A stretch of DNA of 64,000 nucleotides from CAZAMP01 sp964486455 (GTDB lineage: Bacteria; Eisenbacteria; RBG-16-71-46; CAZAMP01). Below the pieces are notes generated by a model. The model ran no database searches, was not told the origin of the DNA, and saw nothing but the letters and a program-made list of their open reading frames with translations. The stretch spans positions 40,607-104,606 of the forward strand of contig CAZAMP010000008.1 of NCBI GenBank assembly GCA_964486455.1, read 5' to 3'. The number at the start of each line of letters is the position of its first letter. Positions within the stretch are counted from its first letter, which is position 1. Below are positions 26,265 through 34,794 of this stretch, piece after piece. The position numbers and the translations under genes were made by a program.

Positions 26265-27061
26265 AGAATTCCCGAATGACGGTGCGAAAGATTCGTCAGA
26301 AGAAGGGTCACGACAAGATCGTCGCGATTACGGCCTACGACTACCCGACCGCCCGCATGGTGGACGCGGCGGACGTCGATCTGATTCTGGTCGGTGACTC
26401 GGTCGGGAACGTCGTCCTCGGCTATGAGAACACGTTGCCCGTCACGATGGACGAGATGATTCATCACTGTCGGGCCGTGACCCGGGCGCGGCCCAAGGCC
26501 GTCGTCATCGCGGACATGCCTTACCTGTCCTTCCAGCTCAGCATCGAGGAAGCGGTGCGCAACGCCGGCCGGTTCGTCAAGGAGACCGGCGTCGACGGCG
26601 TGAAGCTGGAGCGCGGTGTCTTCGCGGACGCCGCGGCCGCCATGGTTCGGGCATCGATCCCCGTGGTGGGGCACGTCGGGCTTGCACCGCAATCGCTTCT
26701 GCAGATCGGAGGCTACCGGGTGCGCGGCCGGAGGAGTACGGAGGCCGACCTGATCATGTCCGAGGCGAAGGCGCTCGAAGAGGCCGGCTGCTTCAGCGTC
26801 GTGCTCGAGTGCATTCCCGCGAAGCTCGCCGTCGAGATTACCGAAGCGCTCACGATTCCGACGATCGGGATCGGCGCCGGCGCCGAGTGCGACGGACAGA
26901 TTCAGGTGTTTCATGATCTTTTCGGACTCGGGGAGTTTGCGCCGAAGCACGCGCGGCAATACGTGGATCTCCATGCCGCCGTCATCGAGGGCGTGAGGTC
27001 GTACGCGTCCGATGTGCGCTCGAAGGTATTCCCGGGCAAGGAGGAGACGATTGCCGAGTAA
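26261..27061 (+). CDS. panB: 3-methyl-2-oxobutanoate hydroxymethyltransferase
   Basis: 266 residues. MTVRKIRQKKGHDKIVAITAYDYPTA region, VDLILVGDSVGNVVLG with the metal ligand aspartate, the VVIADMPYLSFQ loop, GVDGVKLERG, and IGIGAGAECDGQI. It adds a hydroxymethyl group to ketoisovalerate to give ketopantoate, for pantothenate. It overlaps panC by 11 nt. Confidence 0.96.
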   Translation: MKNSRMTVRKIRQKKGHDKIVAITAYDYPTARMVDAADVDLILVGDSVGNVVLGYENTLPVTMDEMIHHCRAVTRARPKAVVIADMPYLSFQLSIEEAVRNAGRFVKETGVDGVKLERGVFADAAAAMVRASIPVVGHVGLAPQSLLQIGGYRVRGRRSTEADLIMSEAKALEEAGCFSVVLECIPAKLAVEITEALTIPTIGIGAGAECDGQIQVFHDLFGLGEFAPKHARQYVDLHAAVIEGVRSYASDVRSKVFPGKEETIAE

Positions 27062-27941
27062 GCGATCGCCGCGCCTCCTTCGGTCGGTGTCTCGAATGCG
27101 TGACTGGTCCCGTGAACAACGCGCGCGTGGGAAGAAGATCGGATTCGTCCCGACGATGGGCTATCTGCATGATGGCCATCTCTCGCTCATGCGCGCCGCC
27201 CGCTCGCGCTGTGATCTCGTGATCGCAAGCATATTCGTAAATCCGACTCAGTTCGGGCCCGGTGAAGATCTCACGACGTATCCACGCGATCTCAAGCGCG
27301 ATCGCGCGCTGTGCGAAGAGGTCGGTGTTGATATGGTGTTCGTCCCGGGAGCACGTGCTGTCTACCCGGTACCGTCGCTGACGAGGGTGGCGGTTCCATC
27401 GTTGCAGACGGGACTGTGTGGCGCGAGCCGCGCCGGCCACTTCGACGGCGTTTGCCTCGTCGTGACCAAGCTGCTCAACATGACCTTTCCACACGAGCTG
27501 TATCTCGGGCAAAAGGACGCGCAGCAGGCGATCGTGCTCGGCCGAATGGTGCTCGACCTCTCCTACGACGTGAAAGTTCGCGTCGTGCCCACGGTGCGGG
27601 AGGCGGACGGGCTGGCAATGAGCTCGCGAAACGAATACCTGACGGCGGCGGAGCGCGCATACGCGCCGAAGCTGTACGAGTCACTTCGGATCGGTCGCCG
27701 GATGATCGGCGACGGAGAGGAGCGGGTGAGCCGCATACGCTCGGCCATGCGCCGCCGCCTCGCCGGGCGGATGGGAAAGATCGACTACCTCGACATCGTG
27801 GATGCCGATTCGCTCGAGCCGGTGAAAATCGTGCGGGACGACGTGTTGATGGCGCTTGCGGTATACGTCGGGAGGGCGCGGCTTATCGACAACATACGCG
27901 TTCGCCCACCGCGCGCACGGCGGAGCGGGAGGTTGGCATGA
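27051..27941 (+). CDS. panC: Pantothenate synthetase (pantoate-beta-alanine ligase)
   Basis: 296 residues from TTG 27051, chosen because AAGGAGGAG ends a few nt upstream inside panB and no ATG is available before the conserved region (ATG at 27096 is the alternative). FVPTMGYLHDGHLSLMRAA holds the HxGH nucleotide site; IFVNPTQFGPGEDL, GHFDGVCLVVTKLLN, YLGQKDAQQ and MSSRNEYL follow. It joins pantoate and beta-alanine with ATP. CoaX, encoded earlier in the window, uses the product. ATGA overlap with the next gene. Confidence 0.95.
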   Translation: MPSKRSPRLLRSVSRMRDWSREQRARGKKIGFVPTMGYLHDGHLSLMRAARSRCDLVIASIFVNPTQFGPGEDLTTYPRDLKRDRALCEEVGVDMVFVPGARAVYPVPSLTRVAVPSLQTGLCGASRAGHFDGVCLVVTKLLNMTFPHELYLGQKDAQQAIVLGRMVLDLSYDVKVRVVPTVREADGLAMSSRNEYLTAAERAYAPKLYESLRIGRRMIGDGEERVSRIRSAMRRRLAGRMGKIDYLDIVDADSLEPVKIVRDDVLMALAVYVGRARLIDNIRVRPPRARRSGRLA

Positions 27942-28696
27942 GTGAACGGGTGGCGATCATCCTGGCCGCCGGTGAAGGAAAGCGGATGAAGAGTGACCTG
28001 CCGAAGGTCCTCAATCCCGTGGGTGGTCGGCCCATGATCCACCACGTGATCGAAAACGCGCGGACCGCCGGTCTGGATCGACAGATCGTGGTCGTCGGGT
28101 TCGCGCGTGAGAAGGTCGTCGAGGCGTTGCGTGACCACGGCGTCGAATTCGCTATCCAGGAGGAGCAGCTGGGGACCGGTCACGCGGTCGAGATGGCTGC
28201 ACCACTCCTGGAGGCCTTCGATGGAGAGGTGGCTGTTCTTTGCGGCGACGTTCCCCTGCTGACGCCCGGCACCCTCCGCGCGCTGATCCGCACCCTCAAC
28301 GACGGCGAGTGCGCCGCCGCGGTCCTCACGATGCGTCCGGACGATCCGACAGGCTACGGCCGCATCTATCGCAACGCGTCGGGAGGATTGGACCGAATCG
28401 TCGAGCAGAGAGAACTCCCGGATGGGGAGGCGCACCCGACCGAGGTGAACTCCGGGACCTACATTTTCAGCTGGTCTTCCCTCAAGCCGCTTCTCGCGCG
28501 GCTCGACCGGAACAACGACCAGGGGGAGTATTACCTCACCGACACGATCGCGATGTTGCGTGCCGAGGGCAAACACGTCGCCGCGTATCTCACGGACGAT
28601 GCGATGGAGGTCAGCGGTGTCAACAGCGCCGAGCAACTCGCCGCCGTGGATGTCGCGTTTCGGGCGCGGCAGGGGAAGGGGGACTCCGCCGGATGA
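27938..28696 (+). CDS. GlmU-type N-terminal uridylyltransferase, single domain
   Basis: 252 residues matching only the nucleotidyltransferase half of GlmU: IILAAGEGKRMKSDLPKVL (signature GxGxRMxSxxPKVL), QEEQLGTGHAV, VLCGDVPLLTP, TGYGRI, EVNSGTYIF, QGEYYLTDTIAML and VSGVNSAEQLA. The left-handed beta-helix acetyltransferase half is absent and the next gene starts at once. It probably makes UDP-GlcNAc or a related UDP sugar, with acetylation supplied elsewhere. ATGA overlaps both neighbours. Confidence 0.88.
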   Translation: MSERVAIILAAGEGKRMKSDLPKVLNPVGGRPMIHHVIENARTAGLDRQIVVVGFAREKVVEALRDHGVEFAIQEEQLGTGHAVEMAAPLLEAFDGEVAVLCGDVPLLTPGTLRALIRTLNDGECAAAVLTMRPDDPTGYGRIYRNASGGLDRIVEQRELPDGEAHPTEVNSGTYIFSWSSLKPLLARLDRNNDQGEYYLTDTIAMLRAEGKHVAAYLTDDAMEVSGVNSAEQLAAVDVAFRARQGKGDSAG

Positions 28697-29127
28697 GCGA
28701 GCCCTGTTATCTGTGCGGTGCCGACTACGACGGTTTCTCGCTTGATCAGCTGACGGTGGCGAGCGGATCGCACATCATTGTCGTGGTCGCTCCGAAACCG
28801 TTCAATTCCGGCGAGCTACTCGTCGCGCCACGCCGCCACCTCTCGTCGCTCGGATCGCTCACCGATGACGAGCTCGCAGAGGTCGCTGAATGGATCACGA
28901 AGGTTCAGGCGGCAATGAGCGAGATCTACCATCCGCAGGGGATGAACGTTGGCTGCACGATGGACGCAATGGAGGCCGCGACCCACGAGCGTCATCTGGC
29001 CGTGCGCATCACGCCCCGATGGACGGGTGATACGAACTTCATGCCGGTGATCGCGGGCATCAAGGTGTTGCCCGAGGCCTTGCAGAAAACCATTCGGACC
29101 TATCGGGATGTCCTCTCGAACTCGTAG
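28693..29127 (+). CDS. HIT-family protein with degenerate histidine triad
   Basis: 144 residues. CYLC zinc pair (residues 5-8), FNSGELLVAPRRH (about 37-49), a conserved GMNVG (83-87) and the C-terminal PRWTGDTNFMPV (108-119) place it in the Ap4A-hydrolase-like HIT family. The catalytic HxHxH is H101-L-A103-V-R105: the second and third histidines are Ala and Arg. The nucleophilic histidine of the triad is therefore missing, so ordinary HIT hydrolase or transferase chemistry is unlikely; a binding role is possible. Translationally coupled to the GlmU-like gene. Confidence 0.88.
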   Translation: MSEPCYLCGADYDGFSLDQLTVASGSHIIVVVAPKPFNSGELLVAPRRHLSSLGSLTDDELAEVAEWITKVQAAMSEIYHPQGMNVGCTMDAMEAATHERHLAVRITPRWTGDTNFMPVIAGIKVLPEALQKTIRTYRDVLSNS

Positions 29128-29569
29128 GCACAAATCCGGTTCGCCCATCGTGGTCGGGCTGCGTGGTGTGGGCCTGTGGGTGGCGATTGCCGTTCTCGCC
29201 GGAGGGGTGCTGGGCCTCGCGGTGAGCACCTGGAAGCGCCACCAACCCGCCCAGCCCGACGTCGTTCTCTCCGGTGATGATCGGGAACGCTTCCACATCG
29301 ACGTGCTCAACGGCAACGGGCGCAGCGGCGAAGCGTCCGAGGCGGCGGGGGTTCTCAGGGCCGGCGGATTTCGAGTGGAAGAGATCGCCAACGCGGAGCG
29401 ATTCGACTATCCTCAGACCGTCGTCATCGACCGCACGGGGAACCGGCGCCGCGCCGAAGGTGTCGCGCGTGCCTTGGGCGGTGTGGATGTGATTCTGCAG
29501 CGCCACGAGGGTGGCCGCGAAGTCTACGTCGTCGTTGGCCACGACTGGCCCATATCAGGCGACCAATAG
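29108..29569 (+). CDS. Membrane-anchored LytR_C-domain protein
   Basis: 153 residues. A basic N-terminus, one TM helix (about 19-39, GLWVAIAVLAGGVLGLAV) and a periplasmic LytR/CpsA/Psr C-terminal (LytR_C) domain (about 60-148, FHIDVLNGNGRSGEASEAAG, VVIDRTGNRRRAEGVARALG). The domain is often found alone in Gram-negative FCB bacteria and its function is not established. It starts 20 nt inside the HIT gene. Confidence 0.8.
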   Translation: MSSRTRRHKSGSPIVVGLRGVGLWVAIAVLAGGVLGLAVSTWKRHQPAQPDVVLSGDDRERFHIDVLNGNGRSGEASEAAGVLRAGGFRVEEIANAERFDYPQTVVIDRTGNRRRAEGVARALGGVDVILQRHEGGREVYVVVGHDWPISGDQ

Positions 29570-29585
29570 GGAGGAGCGGTTTGTC

Positions 29586-29795
29586 ATGGGGCCCCTAGGG
29601 TTCAGAGAAATCGCCGTCATCATTCTGATCATCGTCATTCTGTTCGGGGCGAAACGGATCCCGGAACTGGCGCGATCGATCGGGACTGGGTTCCGCGAGT
29701 TCAAAAAGGGTATCCAGGGCGTTGACGACGAGAGCGCGAACGACAAGAAGGGTGATCGGATCGAAGGCGAGCGAGGAAACTCCGATCGCACATGA
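29586..29795 (+). CDS. tatA: Twin-arginine translocase subunit TatA/TatE family
   Basis: 69 residues from ATG 29586, with GGGAGGAG about 9 nt upstream. Short N-terminus, one TM helix (IAVIILIIVILFGAKRIPEL), the amphipathic helix ARSIGTGFREFKKGI with its FG hinge and conserved FKKG, then a charged tail. TatA forms the pore working with TatC (17578-18351). Whether it is TatA or TatB cannot be settled without the rest of the genome. Confidence 0.92.
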   Translation: MGPLGFREIAVIILIIVILFGAKRIPELARSIGTGFREFKKGIQGVDDESANDKKGDRIEGERGNSDRT

Positions 29796-30960
29796 CGGAA
29801 GTCGGCGCCTGCTGATCATTCATTACGGCGAACTCGCGCTGAAGGGTAAGAACAGGCCGTACTTCGAGCGCGCGCTCGCGGCGAACGTCCGTCTCGCGCT
29901 CCGCGGGGTCTTGACGGGCTCGATTCAGAGAAGACCCGGGAGGATGATCGCACAGCTTCCGCCCGACTGTGACGAATCGGAGATCTCTCGGCGGCTCGGT
30001 CGTGTCTACGGCGTGACGAACTTCGGCATTGGGCTCAGCTCTTCCACCGACCTGGACGACCTCAAGTCGACGACGGCCCACCTCATGGCGGATGTCAGCT
30101 ACGAGACGTTCGCCATCTCCACGCGGCGGGCGGACAAACGGTTTCCACTCAAGTCGACCGACGTTAATCAGGAGCTGGGTGCCCTTGTGCTCGAGAAGTT
30201 CGGTGGCCGTGTCAATCTCGATGCCCCTGAGTTGAAGCTCCATGTTGAGATCATGACCGACGGAGCGATCCTCTATATCGCGCGCCACCTGGGCCCCGGA
30301 GGTCTTCCGGTCGGCGTCAGCGGGCGTGTGTTGGTGCTGCTTTCGGGTGGCATCGATTCGCCCGTCGCCGCGCAGATGATGCATAAGCGCGGCTCCCAGG
30401 TCGACTTTGTGCACTTCCACAGCTTCCCTTACACGAGCAAGGCCTCGCAGGACAAGGTCGTCGATCTCGCGAGGATCGTATGCGAGTGTCAGCCCCGGAG
30501 CCGGCTGTTCCTCGTTCCGATCGCCGACATCCAGAAGGAGATCGTCACCGAGGCGCCGCCGGCGCTCCGTGTCCTCTTGTATCGGCGCTACATGGGGTTG
30601 TTGGCAGAGCGGGTTGCCGAAACACTGGGGGCGCTGGCGTTAGTCACCGGTGAAAGCCTGGGACAGGTGGCGTCACAGACGCTCGAGAATCTCCTGGCGG
30701 TCGAAGCCGGGTTCTCGATGTCGGTACTCCGCCCGCTCGTCGGTTTCGACAAGCAGGAGATCGTGGAGCTGGCGCGTCGGCAAGGGACGTTCGGGGTGTC
30801 GATCGAACCGCACGATGATTGCTGCAGCTATCTCATGCCACGCCATCCGGCGACGAAGGCGCGGGCCGCGGATCTCGACGCGGCGATGGACGCGCTCGAC
30901 GTCGACGACCTGATGACCGCCGCGCTCGACGCGGCGGAAGAGATCACGCTGGCCGGGTAG
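29722..30960 (+). CDS. thiI: tRNA 4-thiouridine synthase ThiI (no rhodanese domain)
   Basis: Up to 412 residues. Conserved sequence starts at LLIIHYGELALKGKNRPYFE. A THUMP domain follows (about 80-190, LHVEIMTDGAILYIARHLG), then the PP-loop LVLLSGGIDSPVAAQMMHKRG and ALVTGESLGQVASQTLENL. It adenylates U8 of tRNA for sulfur insertion. The C-terminal rhodanese domain of the E. coli form is lacking, as in shorter ThiI proteins. The start is uncertain: TTG 29722 and GTG 29752 are both inside tatA and neither has an ideal Shine-Dalgarno. Confidence 0.92.
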   Translation: MTTRARTTRRVIGSKASEETPIAHDGSRRLLIIHYGELALKGKNRPYFERALAANVRLALRGVLTGSIQRRPGRMIAQLPPDCDESEISRRLGRVYGVTNFGIGLSSSTDLDDLKSTTAHLMADVSYETFAISTRRADKRFPLKSTDVNQELGALVLEKFGGRVNLDAPELKLHVEIMTDGAILYIARHLGPGGLPVGVSGRVLVLLSGGIDSPVAAQMMHKRGSQVDFVHFHSFPYTSKASQDKVVDLARIVCECQPRSRLFLVPIADIQKEIVTEAPPALRVLLYRRYMGLLAERVAETLGALALVTGESLGQVASQTLENLLAVEAGFSMSVLRPLVGFDKQEIVELARRQGTFGVSIEPHDDCCSYLMPRHPATKARAADLDAAMDALDVDDLMTAALDAAEEITLAG

Positions 30961-31034
30961 GCGATGAGGCGGGGGGCGCTCGCCGCCCTCGCTCGCCAGC
31001 CCCTCGTCGCTAGTCCCAGGCGTCATCTACGGTG

Positions 31035-31147
31035 CGCTCCTCGCGAAGGGCGGCTCCGCGAACCCCGCCTCATCGCCGGCGCAGCGCGATCGGTCTCCCG
31101 GCGCTGCTCTCGGTCGCCACATCCGGATCGCTCCTCGCGAAGGGCGG
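31035..31147 (+). repeat. 19-bp perfect direct repeat, 94-bp period
   Basis: CGCTCCTCGCGAAGGGCGG occurs at 31035-31053 and 31129-31147. The second copy can form a CGCTCC/GGAGCG hairpin (31129-31134 with 31146-31151). It may be part of a REP-like family, but only two copies are seen here. Confidence 0.6.
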
Positions 31148-31344
31148 AGCGCCGTAACGTGTTGTTTTCCAACGATCTATGAATCTCACTATGATGCATG
31201 GCTTGTGGTCCGAAGACTGCGTCTGAGGGGCAGAATCCGTTTCGGCTCAATCGGTTGTCGGAAAGTGGCGATAACTTGTGTAACTACAATAGATTGAGCG
31301 GGTCTGAGTTCAGTGAGCGAGAAGAGAGCAAACGAGAAGGGGGT

Positions 31345-31380
31345 CGGCGAGGTGTGGAAGCTCGTCCCCACCCCTCGCCG
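31345..31380. terminator. Possible bidirectional terminator hairpin
   Basis: CGGCGAGG (31345-31352) pairs with CCTCGCCG (31373-31380), continued inside by GTGG/CCAC after one mismatch. It sits 12 bp beyond the stop of the minus-strand foldase gene. No clear T-run on either strand. Confidence 0.4.
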
Positions 31381-31392
31381 CAAACGTCTTTG

Positions 31393-33216
31393 CTAGAACG
31401 TACCCGTGCGGAAGTTCCGGTAGTCGGTGATCGAGCCCTTCTCCCTGAGCTCTTGCAGGAAGCTGGCCATCACCTCGTCGCGCTTCATCTCGATGATGTT
31501 CTGGCGCAGCGGGTCGTCCTCACCGGGCTGGTCGCTGGGAAGCGTGTCCTGAGCGGCGAGCTGTACGACGTAGAGGTTGCCGTCGGTGTCCTCGAAGGGG
31601 CCGTCGATCTCTCCCGCTTCCATGGCGAAGATCCGGCCCATGATTTCGGGCTCCCGACCGATGCCGGGAATGGATCGCTTGTAGCGCACGAACGATCTGT
31701 CCTTGGCGAGATAGAGAAGCGTGTCGGACTCCGCCAGCGCCTCCATGTCTTCGCCCGCGCCGGCGCGGCGCATCAGCTCATCGGTCATGCGGCGTGCGGG
31801 ATCAACGCCGAGAGACTTGGCCAGTTCACTTCGGACACGCGCCTCGATCTCTTCCAGCGGAGGCGGTGTTCCCGGTCCGTGGTAGTCGAGTCGCCATACG
31901 AACCATCCGTTGGGCGCTTCGTAGATCGGACTGATCTCGCCCGGCTCCATCTCCTTGAAGAACGTCAACAGCTCTTCATAGACGGGGACGCTTGGGATGT
32001 AGGGGCGGCGCGACGTGAGATCGACGGGGTCCGTGGTCGTAACCGAAACCGACGTCGATTCGGCCGCGTTCGAGAGATCATCGCCCTTGTTCGCTATCTC
32101 CCAGAAACGGTAAATCCGATCCTGAATCGCGCTGACCGTGGAGCCGGAGACGCGGACACGCATCAAGATGTCCTTGAGGCGATACGATTTCGAGCCGTCA
32201 CTCTCGACCCGCACCGAGTCCAGCTGAACGATGTGAAGCCCGCCCGGGCCCCGGTGCGGAGGTGTGTGGTCACCCATCGAGAGCGTGTCGAGCGCGGCGA
32301 CCATCTCGGGCGCGATCTCGGTTGCCGTTCTCTTGAGGAACCGGCCGGTCACTCCGCCTCTCATTCCCTGATCCGCTTCGGAGTGGGCGTCCATCAGCTC
32401 GTCGAAGCTCTCACCGGCCTCGAGTTCGAGGAAGATCGTCTCCATGATCTCGGTCACTTCGAGCGTATCCATCGAGCTTGGGATGCGATCCACCCGCCCG
32501 TAGGTGGCGATGGCCACCTCCTCGGGGGCGAAGTCGGCGCGGTGCTCGTCGTAGTATGCGCGCACGGCATCCGCGTCCAGCGAGGCTGGATCCGGTCCGT
32601 AAGCCAGCGGGCTAACTCGGATGTAGGCGATCGTGGCCTTCTGCTCTCGGGCCACACGCATCTCCCACGCCTCGGCGTTTGATGCGAACGCCGCCCAGGA
32701 GATCTCGTTTCGGAGCTTCGTGATCGGCAGCTGCCCCGTGTAGTGGCCGGCGATCTGGGACAGGAACTGCGGGGTTCTCAACGCCTGGTAGTACTTGCTG
32801 AAGTCGAACTGCCCGTCGGTCTGAAAGATCGGGCTCTGCATGATTTCCGGCGGCGGGGACGTCTTGAGCATCTTCAGAACTTCTTCGAGTCGCGTGCCCA
32901 ACTTGCGGCGATCCGCTTCCTGCCGGAGGAGATGATCTTCGATGATCTGGTGATAAGTCTGGTTCAGAAGCCGCACTCGCGTCAGCTCGGATGGGGCTTG
33001 GCGTCCGTAAAATTGCTGCTCGTACATCGCCTGGAACTGGTCCTGGAAAAGTTGGTAGGGGATCGCTTCTCCATTGACCACGGCGACCGCGTTCGGGGCT
33101 TGCCGATCGCAGCCGAGCTGGAAATCGGCGCCCCAGGCGATGAACATGAGACCGACGAAAGCGGCGATTGTGACGATGAATATGGGTTTCGTGTTCTCCC
33201 GAAGGGCCTGCATCAT
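31393..33216 (-). CDS. PpiD/SurA-like membrane-anchored peptidyl-prolyl isomerase
   Basis: 607 residues. An N-terminal TM anchor (about 11-29, FIVTIAAFVGLMFIAWGAD), a SurA-N-type chaperone segment (VAVVNGEAIPYQLFQDQFQ), PPIase-like regions, one around FLELEAGESFDELMDAHSE with GGLHIVQLDSV, and a second around FFKEMEPGEISPIYEAPNGW, and a C-terminal EGNLYVVQL-like return strand resemble PpiD, the inner-membrane foldase at the Sec exit. The parvulin motifs are weak, so isomerase activity is uncertain. AAGGAG lies 10 nt before the ATG. Confidence 0.85.
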   Translation of the reverse strand: MMQALRENTKPIFIVTIAAFVGLMFIAWGADFQLGCDRQAPNAVAVVNGEAIPYQLFQDQFQAMYEQQFYGRQAPSELTRVRLLNQTYHQIIEDHLLRQEADRRKLGTRLEEVLKMLKTSPPPEIMQSPIFQTDGQFDFSKYYQALRTPQFLSQIAGHYTGQLPITKLRNEISWAAFASNAEAWEMRVAREQKATIAYIRVSPLAYGPDPASLDADAVRAYYDEHRADFAPEEVAIATYGRVDRIPSSMDTLEVTEIMETIFLELEAGESFDELMDAHSEADQGMRGGVTGRFLKRTATEIAPEMVAALDTLSMGDHTPPHRGPGGLHIVQLDSVRVESDGSKSYRLKDILMRVRVSGSTVSAIQDRIYRFWEIANKGDDLSNAAESTSVSVTTTDPVDLTSRRPYIPSVPVYEELLTFFKEMEPGEISPIYEAPNGWFVWRLDYHGPGTPPPLEEIEARVRSELAKSLGVDPARRMTDELMRRAGAGEDMEALAESDTLLYLAKDRSFVRYKRSIPGIGREPEIMGRIFAMEAGEIDGPFEDTDGNLYVVQLAAQDTLPSDQPGEDDPLRQNIIEMKRDEVMASFLQELREKGSITDYRNFRTGTF

Positions 33217-33287
33217 GGCGAATCGGCTCCTTCCGCCGCCCGGCGGACTGTAAAAACGCAGCGATAAGACCGAATGAACAGGGAAGG

Positions 33288-33316
33288 AGTCTATCAGCGG
33301 TCCGAAAATGCGGCAA
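33288..33316 (-). promoter_or_regulatory. Candidate promoter of the PpiD-like gene
   Basis: On the minus strand: TTGCCG (33316-33311), a 17-bp spacer, TAGACT (33293-33288). Each hexamer has four of six consensus bases. It is 72 bp before the gene start and divergent from the trkA promoter. Confidence 0.45.
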
Positions 33317-33344
33317 TGGCTTTCTCCCGTCCGGGGGTGCCGGG

Positions 33345-33374
33345 TTGACTTGCCGGCTTCGGCGTGCCTAGACT
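33345..33374 (+). promoter_or_regulatory. Candidate promoter of the trkA operon
   Basis: TTGACT (33345-33350), an 18-bp spacer, TAGACT (33369-33374), about 75 bp before the trkA start. The -35 has five of six consensus bases. Confidence 0.55.
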
Positions 33375-33449
33375 CGTTTTTTGGTACATGAAGGTTGATT
33401 TATTTTGCGTTACTGAATGGGCGGATAGGGTCCGCCGCGGGGGGGGACG

Positions 33450-34781
33450 TTGAACACGGTCGTCGTCGGTGCCGGGATGGTGGGGCAGAACCTCGCCGAG
33501 GCGCTCTATCGTGAAGGATACAACGTGACCCTGATCGACAGCCGGGCCCGCCCGCTCGAGCGAGCCAGCGAGAGCCTCGATATCCAGACCCTCCAGGGCC
33601 ACGGGGCCGACATGGAGATCCTGGCTCAGGCGGGCGCCAAGCAGGCCGAGTTCTTCATGGCGGTGACCGATTCGGACGAGATCAACCTGCTGGCGTGCCT
33701 GGTCGCGAAAGAAATGGGGTCGCTTCTGACGGTGGCCCGAGTGACCAGCACGGCCTACCTGGGCGGCAAACGGGTGTTCTACCGCAACTTGATGGGTGTC
33801 GACATCGTGCTGAGCCCGGAGAACCTGACGGCCCTCGAGATCGCGAAGCAGGCCCGCGCCGCCGGCGTTGTGGCGGTTGAGAACCTCACAGGCGGTCGTC
33901 TCCAGCTCAAGGAGGTCATCGCCGACAGCGGACGGCCGACGGTTGGAAGCCCGCTCCGCGAGCTCAAACTTCCCAAAGACACCCTGGTCGCGCTGCTCAT
34001 GCGTGACGGCGTCGCCATCGTCCCCGGCGGCGACGACGTAATCCGACCGGGCGACGCGGCCTTCGTGATCGGCCGCTCGAAATCGATGGGTGACATCGAG
34101 GCACTGGTCGGGAAGGAAGTCGGCAAGGTGTCGAGGGCAATCGTCGTGGGAGGTGGCGGCATCGGTCTTGCCGCCGCGCAGAACCTGGCCAACCTGCGCG
34201 TGGACGTTCGGCTCCTGGAGCGCGACGCGGAGCGTTGCGAGGAGCTCAGCGAAGAGCTTTCCAAGGGCGTCGTGCTGAACGCCGACGGGACCGACATAAA
34301 GGCGCTCCGAGAAGCGGGGATCGAGGGCATCGATCTGTTCGTTTCGGCCAGCGGCGAAGATGAGGTGAACCTGGCGGTCGGTCTCCTGGCCGGTGAGCTG
34401 GGCGCCAACAAGCGGGTGGTCGTCGTCAAGCGCCCCGACTTCACACCGATTCTGGAGCGCCTCGGGATCGATCGAGCCATTAGCCCGCGCACACTGACGG
34501 CCAACTCGATCATGCGATACATCAGACGTCGCAAGTTCACGAACCTCGCGACGGTCGGCGAGAACCGAACGGAGATTCTCGACATCATCGTCTCATCGAA
34601 GGGCGCAGTGGTTGGCCGATCGCTCGAGGACGTGGACTTCCCACGCGGGGCGATCATCGGGGCGATCGTGCGCGGCGATGATGTGATCATTCCGCGTGGT
34701 GGCGCCTCCGTCGAGCCGGGTGACAACGTCATCGTCTTCGCGGGAAGCGATTCGATCCCGCGACTCGAAAAGATCTTCTAG
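33450..34781 (+). CDS. trkA: Trk potassium uptake regulator TrkA
   Basis: 443 residues, two RCK modules each with an NAD-binding Rossmann motif (VVVGAGMVGQNLAEAL near residue 4; IVVGGGGIGLAAAQNLANL near 231) followed by TrkA-C domains. It gates TrkH by nucleotide binding at the cytoplasmic face. TTG start at 33450 after a GGGGGGG purine tract; no ATG is available upstream of the Rossmann fold. trkH follows 13 bp later. Confidence 0.95.
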   Translation: MNTVVVGAGMVGQNLAEALYREGYNVTLIDSRARPLERASESLDIQTLQGHGADMEILAQAGAKQAEFFMAVTDSDEINLLACLVAKEMGSLLTVARVTSTAYLGGKRVFYRNLMGVDIVLSPENLTALEIAKQARAAGVVAVENLTGGRLQLKEVIADSGRPTVGSPLRELKLPKDTLVALLMRDGVAIVPGGDDVIRPGDAAFVIGRSKSMGDIEALVGKEVGKVSRAIVVGGGGIGLAAAQNLANLRVDVRLLERDAERCEELSEELSKGVVLNADGTDIKALREAGIEGIDLFVSASGEDEVNLAVGLLAGELGANKRVVVVKRPDFTPILERLGIDRAISPRTLTANSIMRYIRRRKFTNLATVGENRTEILDIIVSSKGAVVGRSLEDVDFPRGAIIGAIVRGDDVIIPRGGASVEPGDNVIVFAGSDSIPRLEKIF

Positions 34782-34794
34782 TGAGGCCGATTCG

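Larger units (their letters stand above)
30961..31392. other. 432-bp convergent intergenic region with repeats
   Basis: It lies between thiI (+) and the PpiD-like gene (-). I find no convincing coding sequence. It contains a 19-bp direct repeat (31035-31053 and 31129-31147) and a mismatched hairpin at 31345-31380. The part from about 31160 to 31340 is visibly more A/T-rich than the genes, with nothing recognisable. Confidence 0.6.

Noticed and set aside
31198..32682. Plus-strand open frame of 494 codons opposite the PpiD-like gene
   Set aside because: The minus-strand frame has a TM anchor and foldase segments and a Shine-Dalgarno; the plus frame has none.
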